Shown: positions 8,531 through 18,306, counted from the stretch's first letter. The stretch is 64,000 bases of DNA from Clostridiales bacterium UBA1316 (GCA_002307055.1 DBTM01000060.1:268-64267); one strand, 5' to 3'. Program-made: numbers and translations. Notes: generated by a model from the sequence alone, not told the origin.

Positions 8531-9877
8531 ATGGAGAATTGTCCCGCTATGTACTCAAACAAGGACCTGAGAAAGCTTTTAATACCGCTGATCATCGATC
8601 AGCTGCTGATGTCGCTCATTGGCCTTGTGGATACCGTTATGGTATCCACCGTCAATGCCGCTTCCTTATCGGCGGTGTCATTGGTTGACTCTATCAACAT
8701 GCTAGTCCTCTGCTTGTTTTCGGCTTTAGCGGTCGGCGGAACGATTGTATGCTCTCAGTACCTTGGACTTGGGGACAAAAAATCCGTTAAAAACGCGTCG
8801 CGGCAATTAATGGTATCCATATTCGCGCTGTCTGTTCTCTTAACTTTAATATGCGTCGTGTTCCGGGTCACGATATTACGCGTTATCTTCGGTGCGGTGG
8901 ACGCCGACGTTATGCGCGCGTCACGGATTTATTTTTTCATTACCGCGCTGTCCTATCCCTTTATCGCTTTGAATAATTCCAGTTCCTCTTTGTACCGCGC
9001 CGCGGGCAATTCCAAGCTGCCGATGATGGTATCGCTGGGGACGAATATCGTACATATCGGTATCAATGCCGTTTTAATATACGGCTTAAAGCTGGGGGTC
9101 GAGGGCGCGGCGATATCCACCCTCACCTCGCGCATACTCGGGGCGGCGGCAATGCTGCTGTTCCAGCGCAAGCCCGGGCAGGATATCACCTTGGACCATC
9201 TGCGTGCCTATAGGCCGGATATGAAAATTATACGCATGATTTTATATATCGGCATACCGACCGGTATTGAAAGCAGTCTCTTCCAGCTCGGCAAGCTCTT
9301 GGTGCAAAGCACCGTTTCAACACTGGGAACAGCTGCCATCGCCGTGCAGGCCCTGACGAGCATGATGGAGACACTTCAGTCGATGCCGAGCAACGCCATC
9401 GGTCTGGGTCTTGTAACTGTCGCCGGTTTCTGCATGGGCGCGGGGAAAATCGGCGAGGCAAGGCGCAATATCATCAAGCTGACGGGGCTCGCGACGCTTG
9501 CGCTTGCCGTGACCATTGCAATTACGCTTTTACTGACAAAGCCTATTGCGATGCTCGCGGGCATGAACGCGCAGAGTACGGACATGACCTTTTCTTTGAT
9601 GAAGCTTATCGCCGCCGTAAAAATTTTCACCTGGCCGCTGGCCTTTATACCGGTGAGCGGAATGCGTGCCGCCGGCGATGTTAAATATACAATGCTCGTT
9701 TCGACGATATCCATGTGGGTGCTCCGGGTAGGCCTGGCTTATTATCTGTGCCGTTATACCGGCGTAGGCCTCACCGGCGTCTGGATCGCAATGTTTGCCG
9801 ATTGGAGCTGCCGCGCGGTGTTCTACGTAATTCGTTTCCTGAAAGGGACATGGATGCATAAAAGGGTACTGCAATAG
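8531..9877 (+). CDS. MATE-family multidrug/metabolite efflux transporter
   Basis: 448-residue inner-membrane antiporter with 12 hydrophobic segments in two six-helix halves, the MATE layout. Typical motifs are seen: LLMSLIGLVDTVMVS in helix 1, NSSSSLYRAAGNSK in the first half, VAGFCMGAG and FIPVSGMRAAGD in the second half. Members export cationic drugs or metabolites with Na+ or H+ influx; the substrate here is unknown. It sits alone between a promoter-like site and the convergent CDF gene. Confidence 0.92.
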   Translation: MENCPAMYSNKDLRKLLIPLIIDQLLMSLIGLVDTVMVSTVNAASLSAVSLVDSINMLVLCLFSALAVGGTIVCSQYLGLGDKKSVKNASRQLMVSIFALSVLLTLICVVFRVTILRVIFGAVDADVMRASRIYFFITALSYPFIALNNSSSSLYRAAGNSKLPMMVSLGTNIVHIGINAVLIYGLKLGVEGAAISTLTSRILGAAAMLLFQRKPGQDITLDHLRAYRPDMKIIRMILYIGIPTGIESSLFQLGKLLVQSTVSTLGTAAIAVQALTSMMETLQSMPSNAIGLGLVTVAGFCMGAGKIGEARRNIIKLTGLATLALAVTIAITLLLTKPIAMLAGMNAQSTDMTFSLMKLIAAVKIFTWPLAFIPVSGMRAAGDVKYTMLVSTISMWVLRVGLAYYLCRYTGVGLTGVWIAMFADWSCRAVFYVIRFLKGTWMHKRVLQ

Positions 9878-9917
9878 CATTGAATTTTCGCAGGCATGGG
9901 GGGAGTTTCTCGCTTTT

Positions 9918-11324
9918 CTAGTCGTCGCCCAGGGGTTCAAAATGGATATGGACATTCTCGAGCTTTTTTACATCGCTTTTAAGCTTGCGCTTAATATTAT
10001 CCGATAATATCTCCAGCTTATCTACGGTAAACTCCTCGCGGACGCCACAGTGTAAAAAGGTTGAGACTTTATCGCCGTTTTTATAGAGTCTGATCTCGTG
10101 GCAATCCATATCGCCGCTGATACCGTCGACGATTGCTTTGATACTGCTGACCATTTCCGGCTCGGCTTCGGTGATTTCCTCGGTCGGCAGCTCTCGCTCC
10201 GCCCGTTCAAAAAACAGGTTAACATTTTCGATAGTATCAATCTCACTCTTTATTATACTGCTGATTTTATGAGACAGCTCGTGCGTGGCGCCGAGTGTCA
10301 GGTTTTCCTTCAATTCTATATGCGCACTGATTTCCTTTTTGCCGTCAAGCTCATAGATATGAACATTATGGACATTCAGGCAGTTCGGCATTTGCCTGAC
10401 AATCTTCTCCAGCGTCCGGTTGATATTGACATCCTCAGCGCTCAGGGACTCAACAGGGAACGTGCTGACGGTAATATCACTGTTGGGTATAATCGCTGAA
10501 ACCTTTTCTTTGATTTCGCTGACAACCTTGTAAACGCTTGTATGATCCTGAACAGGCTCAACCCCGATATTCAGTTCGATATATTTAACGGCTCCGGAGG
10601 GTCTGATCCGGATTGATTCAATCTGGACGACATCCGAGACGGTACAAATTTCTTTTTCTATGGCTTCTTTCATGCCCTTGGGCGCGGTATCCAGCAGCAC
10701 ATCAATTGTCTCTTTACCGAGCTTGATGCTCACCTTGATGACAAGCAGCGCGACTCCGAGCGCGGCAATCGGGTCGGCGTATTTAAACGCCGGAATATGA
10801 AAGGTTTCGCCCAGCCATACGCAAATAAGCCCGACTGTTACAACGGCAGAGCTCCAGACATCACTGGAAAAATGCAACGCGTCCGCTTCCAGCGCCTGAC
10901 TGCCGTATTTTTTGGCGGCCCGCTTCAAAACGCCGACCCGCGTCGCGTTGACGCCGATGGAGATAACCATAACAAGCGCGCCCCAGAGCGCGCCGGTCAT
11001 TTCCGCACTCTTGCCGAAGAAAAGCTTTTGCACCGCCTCGTATATAATCCACGCGCAGGTCACCAAAAGCAGCACCGTTTCAATCAGCGCCGAGAAGCTC
11101 TCCATTTTACCATGCCCGTAGTGATGCTGCGCGTCAGCCGGCTTATCGGAAAAGCGCACCGCGAGAAAGGTAATCACTGTCGCCAGAAGGTCAAGAATTG
11201 AATGCAATGCTTCGGAGATGATTCCCAAGCTGCCCGTCAGAACGCCGACGACGACCTTCAGTATTGTCAGGAAGGTTGCGGCAAAGATGGAGCTCAGTGC
11301 GGCCTTTTGTTTTTCATTACCCAT
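9918..11324 (-). CDS. CDF-family metal exporter with three C-terminal domains
   Basis: 468-residue cation diffusion facilitator that exports a divalent metal by proton antiport. Six TM segments occupy residues 10-205. The metal site is His41/Asp45 (HSILD) and His151/Asp155 (HFSSD), the HxxxD pattern in both helices 2 and 5. Usual CDF proteins are about 300 residues with one cytoplasmic ferredoxin-like domain. Here three related domains follow at about 212-290, 300-385 and 395-468, ending in IHFEPL; the second ends similarly in VNLFFE. A NiCo-type riboswitch precedes the gene, pointing to Ni2+/Co2+ (or similar) as the substrate. Confidence 0.9.
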   Translation of the reverse strand: MGNEKQKAALSSIFAATFLTILKVVVGVLTGSLGIISEALHSILDLLATVITFLAVRFSDKPADAQHHYGHGKMESFSALIETVLLLVTCAWIIYEAVQKLFFGKSAEMTGALWGALVMVISIGVNATRVGVLKRAAKKYGSQALEADALHFSSDVWSSAVVTVGLICVWLGETFHIPAFKYADPIAALGVALLVIKVSIKLGKETIDVLLDTAPKGMKEAIEKEICTVSDVVQIESIRIRPSGAVKYIELNIGVEPVQDHTSVYKVVSEIKEKVSAIIPNSDITVSTFPVESLSAEDVNINRTLEKIVRQMPNCLNVHNVHIYELDGKKEISAHIELKENLTLGATHELSHKISSIIKSEIDTIENVNLFFERAERELPTEEITEAEPEMVSSIKAIVDGISGDMDCHEIRLYKNGDKVSTFLHCGVREEFTVDKLEILSDNIKRKLKSDVKKLENVHIHFEPLGDD

Positions 11325-11383
11325 AACAGGACACTCCTACAATTAATTAATCTGTGCTCCGCGAGGGTTTTATGTTAACAAAC

Positions 11384-11500
11384 AAAAAAATACCTGCGGA
11401 ACATATTACTGTCCCACAGGTATTTGTTAACCTGCTGCCCAAAGGCCCAGCCCCATGAACAAAATCGTTCATCGCCTGCTCAGATTGTACTGTTGTCGCA
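11384..11500 (-). promoter_or_regulatory. NiCo (czcD) riboswitch with intrinsic terminator
   Basis: On the minus strand the leader contains GAGCAGG (11475-11481), a 6-bp hairpin with arms ATGAAC/GTTCAT, then GGGGCTGGGCC and GGGCAGCAGG, matching the conserved blocks I recall for the NiCo riboswitch four-way junction. A terminator follows: arms at 11411-11422 and 11391-11402 (TACCTGTGGGAC with GTTCCGCAGGTA), then T7. CAGGT/ACCTG offers an alternative pairing that would block the terminator, the expected metal-bound ON state. Position directly before a CDF exporter supports the call. Confidence 0.8.
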
Positions 11501-11539
11501 CTAAATGTGCGTTGAAACGCAGTGCAAAGAGATGCTGTA

Positions 11540-11569
11540 ATGTTATCATATGGCAATCCGGCTTGTCAA
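11540..11569 (-). promoter_or_regulatory. Promoter of the riboswitch-CDF unit
   Basis: On the minus strand TTGACA (11569-11564) and TAACAT (11545-11540) are 18 nt apart, about 60 nt upstream of the first riboswitch block. Confidence 0.5.
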
Positions 11570-11640
11570 TATGCTATTTTTTCAGTTTGCGCAGCGGGAT
11601 ACCCGCTGGATTCATACTGACTTACGGTTACATTGCACCA

Positions 11641-11669
11641 AAAATTTCCCTCTGCGGAGGGGAATTTTT
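11641..11669 (-). terminator. Rho-independent terminator of the sigma factor gene
   Basis: AAAATTTCCCTC (11641-11652) and GAGGGGAATTTT (11657-11668) pair across a 4-nt loop and give a T-tract when read on the minus strand, downstream of the stop at 11734. The symmetric shape means it may also work from the plus strand. Confidence 0.65.
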
Positions 11670-11733
11670 GAGCGAGAGGATAGTTCTGCGGCTGATACGC
11701 AACCGCATGAGCTGTCCGAAAAGACCGCTTGCT

Positions 11734-13293
11734 TTATTTTGCCAATACTATGTAAGCCGTTGGGATTTCCATTTGACTCGGCGGCGTTAAATAACCGGAA
11801 TCCAGCATGTTTTTGACTGGCGCTGCGATAGCGGCGTTGAACATTTTAAGCCAGCCCATATTCTGAGCAGTTTCTTTTAAGTATAAAGGTGCGTGCTCAA
11901 TGAGTATTTCGGTTGCGACATGGGCCATTTCGGTTGTTTTTTCAGCCACGAGCGTTGCTATAGGGTCAATGATATCAAGCAGTTTACTAAACTGTGCCTG
12001 CGTGAATATGGGAAAATTTGATATTATCCGATCATTTTCTTTTCTGGCAATGCCATTGATAATGAATCCGGCAATCTCTTCATGATCATTTTCCTTTAAA
12101 TTATCCATATTGCCTCCGGCGATATCCAGGAGCAGCGCAGCACGGTTCTGATGATCATGAAAATATAAAACGCGCGGCTGACCGTTAATATGTAAATCAT
12201 AAAACTTGATCCGATCACCGGCTTTATTGGAAAAGTCTCTGGTCAGCGCGCCAAGGCTTTCCGGCCCATACAGCTCCTCAGCCCAAATAATCGCCTCATC
12301 GCCCCAGACTGTTTTTGGGTATTGAATATTAACGCTTTTGAGGTATTTAGAAATTGCTTCTGACAGGATGATTACCGCGAGCTGCCAGCGATACAGATTG
12401 ACGCTCATATCGTTTCCGGAAAATCCAATGCCGCGGATTGCCGCTTCGTTCTCATCCAAAAACCGGCTGACGCGCTCGGTAACTACCTTTTGGATAGGCA
12501 ATGTTTTTATGCCGGTTTCAACTGTATATTCTTTGGTGAAGATAACAAGGTTTGTGGCATATTTACTGCCTGTTTTTATTAAAGCACCGAATTCACTTAA
12601 AGCGTTTAAATCCTGCTCAAGATAAGGAACCGCAACACCGATTTGGAGGCTGATTTCCTGTGCGGTGCATCTTTCGTTGTAACAAGCCATGAGGATGTTC
12701 TGTGCAATCATATTTCTCGGACATTGCGGACGCGCTTTATTGGTGAGGCTGCCCCAAATTGCCAATGTTAATTTCCTGGGATTATAGCATAACTCGCCGT
12801 ATTCTCTGTCCATATTCATGCCGCCTTTCAGTATTTGTCTTGTTTTGAACAGCAGGTATTTCACCATGCTTTCTGACAGGTGCTGAGCTTTTGAAATTTC
12901 ACGAACCGATAAACCGCTAAAATAATAGGCAATTGTGACCTTGCGGTGATGGTCACTGAGCAGACTCAGCTCGCGGCGGAGCAGCGCCAGGTCGCCGTTC
13001 AAGGCAAGCTGGCTATCTAAATCGCTATCGTCAGAGGTGTTATCATCGAGCTCAAGATGCACTCTTTTCGCACGTTTTCTGTACCAATTTCTGCACACAT
13101 TTCCGGCGACAGCCCACATAAATCCGTAGAAGGCTTGATCATCACGGATATTGCGGTGCAGCTTCAAAATTTCAAGCAGGATATCCTGAGCCAGATCCTC
13201 CGCCTCCTCCCGTGTTGCCGTGCGCGCCAGGCAATACGAAAAGACCGTTTTAGCTGCTTCCGTTATTTTAACGTCTACTGTTTCCTTATTCAA
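11734..13293 (-). CDS. ECF-type sigma-70 factor with long C-terminal extension
   Basis: 519 residues if started at the TTG at 13293, which follows GGGAGGTGAG; an ATG at 13386 has no ribosome site. Residues 1-165 are a standard ECF core: region 2 includes ATREEAEDLAQDILLEI and FYGFMWAVAGNVCRNWYRKR; region 4 includes LLSDHHRKVTIAYYFSGLSVREISKAQ with a helix-turn-helix. About 350 further residues contain a winged-helix-like stretch (TAQEISLQIGVAVPYLEQDLNALSEFG) and an unrecognised domain. Such extensions in Clostridia are thought to sense signals or regulate the sigma factor, but the function here is unknown. No anti-sigma gene is adjacent. Confidence 0.82.
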   Translation of the reverse strand: MNKETVDVKITEAAKTVFSYCLARTATREEAEDLAQDILLEILKLHRNIRDDQAFYGFMWAVAGNVCRNWYRKRAKRVHLELDDNTSDDSDLDSQLALNGDLALLRRELSLLSDHHRKVTIAYYFSGLSVREISKAQHLSESMVKYLLFKTRQILKGGMNMDREYGELCYNPRKLTLAIWGSLTNKARPQCPRNMIAQNILMACYNERCTAQEISLQIGVAVPYLEQDLNALSEFGALIKTGSKYATNLVIFTKEYTVETGIKTLPIQKVVTERVSRFLDENEAAIRGIGFSGNDMSVNLYRWQLAVIILSEAISKYLKSVNIQYPKTVWGDEAIIWAEELYGPESLGALTRDFSNKAGDRIKFYDLHINGQPRVLYFHDHQNRAALLLDIAGGNMDNLKENDHEEIAGFIINGIARKENDRIISNFPIFTQAQFSKLLDIIDPIATLVAEKTTEMAHVATEILIEHAPLYLKETAQNMGWLKMFNAAIAAPVKNMLDSGYLTPPSQMEIPTAYIVLAK

Positions 13294-13470
13294 AATCTCA
13301 CCTCCCATCGGCAATTTTAGAAGCTTCTGTCTACTAGTGTCGTGAATATGGATACGGTTAGGGGTATTATACAAGAAATTTGTCAATTTTTATACTTTGT
13401 ATTAAAAAGCATTAAGTCTGCAATATGCCCTTTATCATGTATTAAGCTTATAGAATGTCTGCAAATCATA

Positions 13471-13499
13471 TTGTCATATCGAATGTATTCTGTTACGAT
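13471..13499 (+). promoter_or_regulatory. Candidate promoter for the flavoprotein-beta-galactosidase pair
   Basis: TTGTCA (13471-13476), 17-nt spacer, TACGAT (13494-13499), 42 nt before the ATG at 13542. Confidence 0.45.
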
Positions 13500-13541
13500 A
13501 ACCATAATAATACATAATTTTAAAGAGGGAGCTGTTTATTC

Positions 13542-15167
13542 ATGGCTAATGATATTAATACAGATGAAATAAAGTTTGAACCTGTGGATCGGTCCTTGTT
13601 CGCAGGCGCAGTCAATGACCCCGGGAACATCAGATCGAAGACGCGGTACGCGTGGGAGACGCCGCCCGCGCCGATACCGGAAGGGCAAATTGTCGAGACG
13701 CTGGAGGCTGATGTTGTTATCATCGGGGCCGGTATCGCGGGGCTTGCAGCCGGGACGCGGTGCGGTGAGCTGGGTATGCGCGTCATTGTGGTCGACAAAT
13801 ACAACGGGCTCGTCGCGCACGGGGCGCACATCGCCTGCCTTGACTCGCCGGTGATGCGCAAGCTGGGCGTCAAGATCGACAAGGAGGAGTTCGCGCGCCG
13901 GTGGATGCACACCAGCGGCAGCCGCGTCAATGAGGATTTATTGTGGCTGTATATCAACAAGGGCGAGGAAGCCGTGCAGTGGCTTTTGGATCTGGCCAAG
14001 GGCGAATGCGAGCTGCATCTGTACGGCGGGCAATATAAGGGGCCGGAATTCACCGAATACGCCGCGACACACTACTTCGAAAAAAAGGAAGGCAGCCATT
14101 ATAAGTGGTTCGGCGCTTTTTTGTTCTGCGAAATTCTGCAGGAGACAATCCTCGCGAGCGGTAATCAAATTATACGGAAAACACGGGCCGAGCAGCTTGA
14201 GAAAACGGACGGCCGTGTCACCGCTTTTATCGCCAAGGGCGAGGACGGGCAATACCGCCGTTATAAGGGCAATAAAGCTGTTATTCTAGCCACAGGCGAT
14301 ATCGGCGGCGATCCGGAGATGCTGGCTAAATATTGCCCGCTCGGCCTCCGACCGAAAAAGAACGGCTATTTCCCCGCCGGGATCAATTCCGGCGACGGGC
14401 ATAAGATGGCACTGTGGGCTGGCGCACGAATGGAGGACGCCAGCTGGGCACTGTCGCTGCATCTGATTTCATATGCGATGTACAGCTTCTTCTTTCTGCA
14501 TGTCAACCGGCGGGGGCAGCGCTTTATGAATGAGGATACCTGGAGCCAGGCTAAAGCCATCCGCATCCTCATGCAGCCGCAGTGGGGCGACGGCGACTGG
14601 GCGTGGTCTGTCTTTGACAGCAAGTGGTTTGAGGATGTCGGCGCGCGTATTAAGCTGGCCGGAGGGCAGTTCTGCGAACCGCTGATGGCTGAATACGGAC
14701 AGCCCTGGGATGATAAAAACGGCGTCAAGGAAGCCATTGATGCCTATATCAAGAAGGGTGCCTGCCTCGTCGCGGACACGCTGGAGAAGCTGGCTGAAAA
14801 GATGGAGGTTCCGGCGGATACTTTTACCGCAACGGTAGGACGCTATAATAAAATGTACGATCAGGGCCGGGACGACGACTACGGCAAGCGCAGCGAAATG
14901 CTCACAAGTATCGACAAGCCGCCTTATTACGCGCTGAAGTTCGGCCCAGCAATCCTCAATGTCTTCGGCGGCGCGCTTACCGACACGAAAATGCGTGTTA
15001 TGGATAATGATTTGCACCCGATTCCAGGTCTTTATGCCGTCGGCAACGTCGCGGGGGGCCTGCACGGCGTCGACTATCCGCTTCTGCTCAACGGCAACAG
15101 CCATTCTCGCGCGCTCATCTGGGCCAGAGAAGCGGCAGCGGATATCGCGGGGAGCAGCGCGGAATAA
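13542..15167 (+). CDS. FAD-dependent oxidoreductase, fumarate reductase flavoprotein-like
   Basis: 541 residues with no signal peptide. The FAD dinucleotide motif VIIGAGIAGLAAG is near residue 60, VVDKYNG follows, ILATGDIGGDPEML near residue 250 is typical of the fumarate reductase/3-ketosteroid dehydrogenase flavoprotein family, and GLYAVGNVAGGLHGVDYPL near the C-terminus closes the FAD site. Members reduce or oxidise C=C bonds beside a carboxylate or ketone; the substrate is unclear. It lies directly before a GH42 gene, so the two may act on one glycoside, which is inference only. Confidence 0.82.
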   Translation: MANDINTDEIKFEPVDRSLFAGAVNDPGNIRSKTRYAWETPPAPIPEGQIVETLEADVVIIGAGIAGLAAGTRCGELGMRVIVVDKYNGLVAHGAHIACLDSPVMRKLGVKIDKEEFARRWMHTSGSRVNEDLLWLYINKGEEAVQWLLDLAKGECELHLYGGQYKGPEFTEYAATHYFEKKEGSHYKWFGAFLFCEILQETILASGNQIIRKTRAEQLEKTDGRVTAFIAKGEDGQYRRYKGNKAVILATGDIGGDPEMLAKYCPLGLRPKKNGYFPAGINSGDGHKMALWAGARMEDASWALSLHLISYAMYSFFFLHVNRRGQRFMNEDTWSQAKAIRILMQPQWGDGDWAWSVFDSKWFEDVGARIKLAGGQFCEPLMAEYGQPWDDKNGVKEAIDAYIKKGACLVADTLEKLAEKMEVPADTFTATVGRYNKMYDQGRDDDYGKRSEMLTSIDKPPYYALKFGPAILNVFGGALTDTKMRVMDNDLHPIPGLYAVGNVAGGLHGVDYPLLLNGNSHSRALIWAREAAADIAGSSAE

Positions 15168-15233
15168 ATGATGTATCGCCGCAGGCGATATGATGTGCCC
15201 GAGGGACATGAATTTAGTAAGGGGTGTTCGCAA

Positions 15234-17300
15234 ATGGCTGATAAATACCCGCCGATCAGCGGAAAATGTCCGCATTTCCTGCATGGAGGAGATTATAATC
15301 CGGACCAGTGGATTGAAACACCGGAGATTTGGGATGAGGATATGCGTTTGATGAGACTCTCCGGCTGCAACGCCATGTCCATCGGCATCTTCTCCTGGTC
15401 GAATCTGGAGCCTGAGGAGGGCCGGTTTGAATTCGGCTGGTTGGATACAATTATGGACAAGCTGGCTCAAAACGGGGGCTATACCGTGCTGGCAACACCA
15501 AGCGGCGCAAGGCCTGCCTGGCTGTCGGCAAAATATCCGGAGGTTTTATGCGTTGGGCCGAACCGAGTGCGGAATCTGCACGGGCAGCGGCATAACCATT
15601 GCTTTACTTCACCTGTCTACAGGGAGAAGACAGCTGCGATTAACCGAAGACTGGCTGAGCGGTATAAAGACCATCCGGCGCTGATTGTGTGGCATATTTC
15701 TAACGAATACGGTGGCGAATGCCATTGCCCGCTTTGTCAGGAAGCTTTCAGAGAATGGCTCAAGCGGAAATATAACAATGATCTTGATAAACTCAATCAT
15801 GCCTGGTGGACAGGCTTCTGGAGCCATCGGTTTACCGATTGGCCGCAAATCGAATCACCCGCACCGCACGGTGAATCCTCCCTGCATGGGCTTAATTTGG
15901 ACTGGAAGCGCTTTGTTACATACCAGACAATTGACTTTTATAAAAATGAAATCGCACCGCTTCGGGAACTGACACCCGGAATCCCGGTCACAACCAACTT
16001 TATGGGGACTTATACCGGTTTGGACTACTGGAAGTTTGCCGAGGAGCTGGACGTCGTCTCATGGGACAACTACCCCGGCTGGCACACAGACGCGGAAACC
16101 ACCGGGGAACTGGCGTCGAAAATCGCATTCATCCATGATCTCAACCGTTCCCTTAAGCACGGAAAACCCTTTATGCTGATGGAAAGCACGCCAAGCCTCG
16201 TGAACTGGCAGCCAGTCAATAAGCTCAAGAGGCCGGGGATGCATATGTTATCCTCCCTTCAAGCCGTTGCCCACGGCTCCGATACGGTGCAGTATTTCCA
16301 GTGGCGCAAAAGCCGGGGCTCATCAGAGAAGCTGCACGGCGCAGTCGTTGACCACTGCGGCCATGAAAACACCCGTGTATTCCGGGATGTGACTGAGGTC
16401 GGCGCTGTCCTGAAAAAGCTGGATTGTGTACTTGGCACAACGGTTAAGCCGGATATCGCCGTCATTTACGACTGGGAAAACCGCTGGGCCATCGATGACG
16501 CGCAGGCTTTAAGACGCGATAAAAAAGATTATCAAAAAACCTGCGAAAATCATTACCGTGCTTTCTGGAAGTCCGGCATACCGGTTGATATCATCAATAT
16601 GGACTGTGATTTCACCGGTTATAAGCTTTTGATTGCGCCGATGCTCTACATGGTCCGCCCCGGCGTGGCCGAACGGATTGAAGCGTTCGTGAAACGCGGC
16701 GGCGTTTTTGTCACAACCTATTTCAGCGGCTATGCCGACGAAAATGACCTCTGCTTCCTCGGCGGCTTCCCCGGCCCGCTCCGCAAGGTTACCGGTATCT
16801 GGGCGGAGGAAATTGATTCTCTATACGATCAGGACAGCAATGCGCTCGTTCTTGCTCCGGATATCAGAACCAGCCTACGCGGTGAATACGCACTTCACAC
16901 CTTCTGCGAGCTTATCCACGCCGAAACAGCCGAGATTCTTGCAGCCTATAAGAACGACTTCTACGCGGGCAGCCCGGCCCTGACCGTCAACAGCTTCGGC
17001 CTCGGTAAGGCGTATTACATCGCGGCGAGAACTGAAAACCGGTTTTTAGAGGATTTTTATCAGAGCTTAATTACCGAACTCAGCTTACTTAGGGCCTTGG
17101 ATTGCACTTTGCCCGAGAGCGTCACAGCCCAACTGCGCACCGACGGAGAACGAAAATATATCTTTCTGATGAATTTCAGCGAAGAGGCTAAAATGGTTGA
17201 TTTAAAAAGTAAGGTGTTTAAAGATATCGTGACAGGTGAGCTGCTTCAACAGCAAATCACACTCCGGCCATACGATGTCAGAGTTTTGGAAGAACCATAG
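15234..17300 (+). CDS. GH42 beta-galactosidase
   Basis: 688 residues from the ATG at 15234, preceded by AAGGGGTG; an in-frame ATG at 15168 lacks a ribosome site. The N-terminal TIM barrel begins PHFLHGGDYNPDQW. The acid/base is Glu158 in HISNEYGGE and the nucleophile Glu317 in FMLMESTPS. Cys123 plus the CHCPLC cluster (Cys163, 165, 168) match the structural zinc site known in Thermus GH42. A trimerisation domain (about 390-600) and a small C-terminal beta domain follow. No signal peptide is present, so it acts on imported beta-galactosides. It is co-directional with the flavoprotein, 66 nt downstream. Confidence 0.93.
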   Translation: MADKYPPISGKCPHFLHGGDYNPDQWIETPEIWDEDMRLMRLSGCNAMSIGIFSWSNLEPEEGRFEFGWLDTIMDKLAQNGGYTVLATPSGARPAWLSAKYPEVLCVGPNRVRNLHGQRHNHCFTSPVYREKTAAINRRLAERYKDHPALIVWHISNEYGGECHCPLCQEAFREWLKRKYNNDLDKLNHAWWTGFWSHRFTDWPQIESPAPHGESSLHGLNLDWKRFVTYQTIDFYKNEIAPLRELTPGIPVTTNFMGTYTGLDYWKFAEELDVVSWDNYPGWHTDAETTGELASKIAFIHDLNRSLKHGKPFMLMESTPSLVNWQPVNKLKRPGMHMLSSLQAVAHGSDTVQYFQWRKSRGSSEKLHGAVVDHCGHENTRVFRDVTEVGAVLKKLDCVLGTTVKPDIAVIYDWENRWAIDDAQALRRDKKDYQKTCENHYRAFWKSGIPVDIINMDCDFTGYKLLIAPMLYMVRPGVAERIEAFVKRGGVFVTTYFSGYADENDLCFLGGFPGPLRKVTGIWAEEIDSLYDQDSNALVLAPDIRTSLRGEYALHTFCELIHAETAEILAAYKNDFYAGSPALTVNSFGLGKAYYIAARTENRFLEDFYQSLITELSLLRALDCTLPESVTAQLRTDGERKYIFLMNFSEEAKMVDLKSKVFKDIVTGELLQQQITLRPYDVRVLEEP

Positions 17301-17368
17301 TGTAACGGCTATCGACGGCTGTGCCATCCAGTTCTGCGAGATGGGCCGAACGGAAAATTAAGTATATG

Positions 17369-17407
17369 AGCCCCGGCTGAAAGAACAAAATTTTTTCAGC
17401 TGGGGCT
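17369..17407. repeat. Perfect-arm palindrome after the GH42 gene
   Basis: AGCCCCGGCTGAAA (17369-17382) pairs with TTTCAGCTGGGGCT (17394-17407). It lacks a following T-tract, so it is a weak terminator or an mRNA 3' stabiliser. Confidence 0.45.
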
Positions 17408-17509
17408 AACTTCGTTGACATGCAGTTATTTCATATGATACTGTAAATACAATTTATTCATTTATTACCCTTTTTAGTTATTTTCAGACATAATTATACG
17501 AAAGGCACG

Positions 17510-18247
17510 GTGATGACATTGCGTAAATGGGATGTTACTTTTAGTAATTACACGCACAGCATCATATTTAAAGGCACCACAATATCAGGTAAAGCAAAAA
17601 TTGAGGTTGACGGTACCGAAACGGAATATGCACCGGTTCTCGTCAAGCATGTTGGCATTTTCTATCGAATGATGGTTGACGGCAGCGAATTTTTATTGAA
17701 GCTGGATTTGCGTTACAGAGTGAGCAACCTGAGCCGCAATGGCATTGATACTGACACTGGGCTGCCGCTGGACGAAACCATCCTTGAAGCCTACCGCACA
17801 GCCCAAAAGTCCCCGCAATCGCCGGATTTCCTATTGAACAAGGACAAATTGGTCACAGGCACCATCGGCATATTTGTTATTCTAACAATTTTCAATCTGC
17901 TCATGACGCTGGCAGGTACCGGTTATTACTTTCCGTTCAGCGCCATCGTTCCGCAGGTTTTGCTGAGTTATGGCTTGTCCTTGTCATCTTCGCTTTTTTT
18001 ATCTATCATCCTCATTATCACCGCGTTTATTTGTGCCGGGGTATATTTCCTGCTGCTGACCCTTTCCGTAAAGTATACCTGGCCTATTTTTGTTACACTG
18101 ATTCTCATGATTCTTGATACAATAGCCTTGGCGGCTTATATCATTGTTAATATTAACACAGGCATAACCGGCAGCATTATAGTGAACGTTGTCATCCACG
18201 GCCTCGTTTTGTGGTCGGTACTTGATCTCATCATAACCCTTCGCTAA
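17510..18247 (+). CDS. Hypothetical protein, soluble N-terminus and four TM segments
   Basis: 245 residues starting at GTG (17510), or at the ATG immediately after it; AAAGG precedes both. Residues 1-110 are polar and beta-rich (IIFKGTTISGKAKIEVDG). Residues 117-245 form four hydrophobic segments. No family recognised. It lies alone between the GH42 gene and the leuS T-box leader. Confidence 0.55.
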   Translation: MMTLRKWDVTFSNYTHSIIFKGTTISGKAKIEVDGTETEYAPVLVKHVGIFYRMMVDGSEFLLKLDLRYRVSNLSRNGIDTDTGLPLDETILEAYRTAQKSPQSPDFLLNKDKLVTGTIGIFVILTIFNLLMTLAGTGYYFPFSAIVPQVLLSYGLSLSSSLFLSIILIITAFICAGVYFLLLTLSVKYTWPIFVTLILMILDTIALAAYIIVNINTGITGSIIVNVVIHGLVLWSVLDLIITLR

Positions 18248-18306
18248 ACCGATGCGGAAGTCCCAGCCCCCGATAAGCTGCCCAGTTGGAATGGATAATT
18301 AGTCTA

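Noticed and set aside
13360..13390. TTGACA and TATAAT boxes read on the minus strand before the sigma factor gene
   Set aside because: The two boxes are only 9 nt apart, too close for one sigma-A promoter.
14469..15470. 333-codon minus-strand open frame
   Set aside because: Antiparallel to the flavoprotein and GH42 genes, both of which have complete catalytic motifs.
17369..17407. Terminator after the GH42 gene
   Set aside because: Stem is good but no T-tract follows; listed only as a palindrome.
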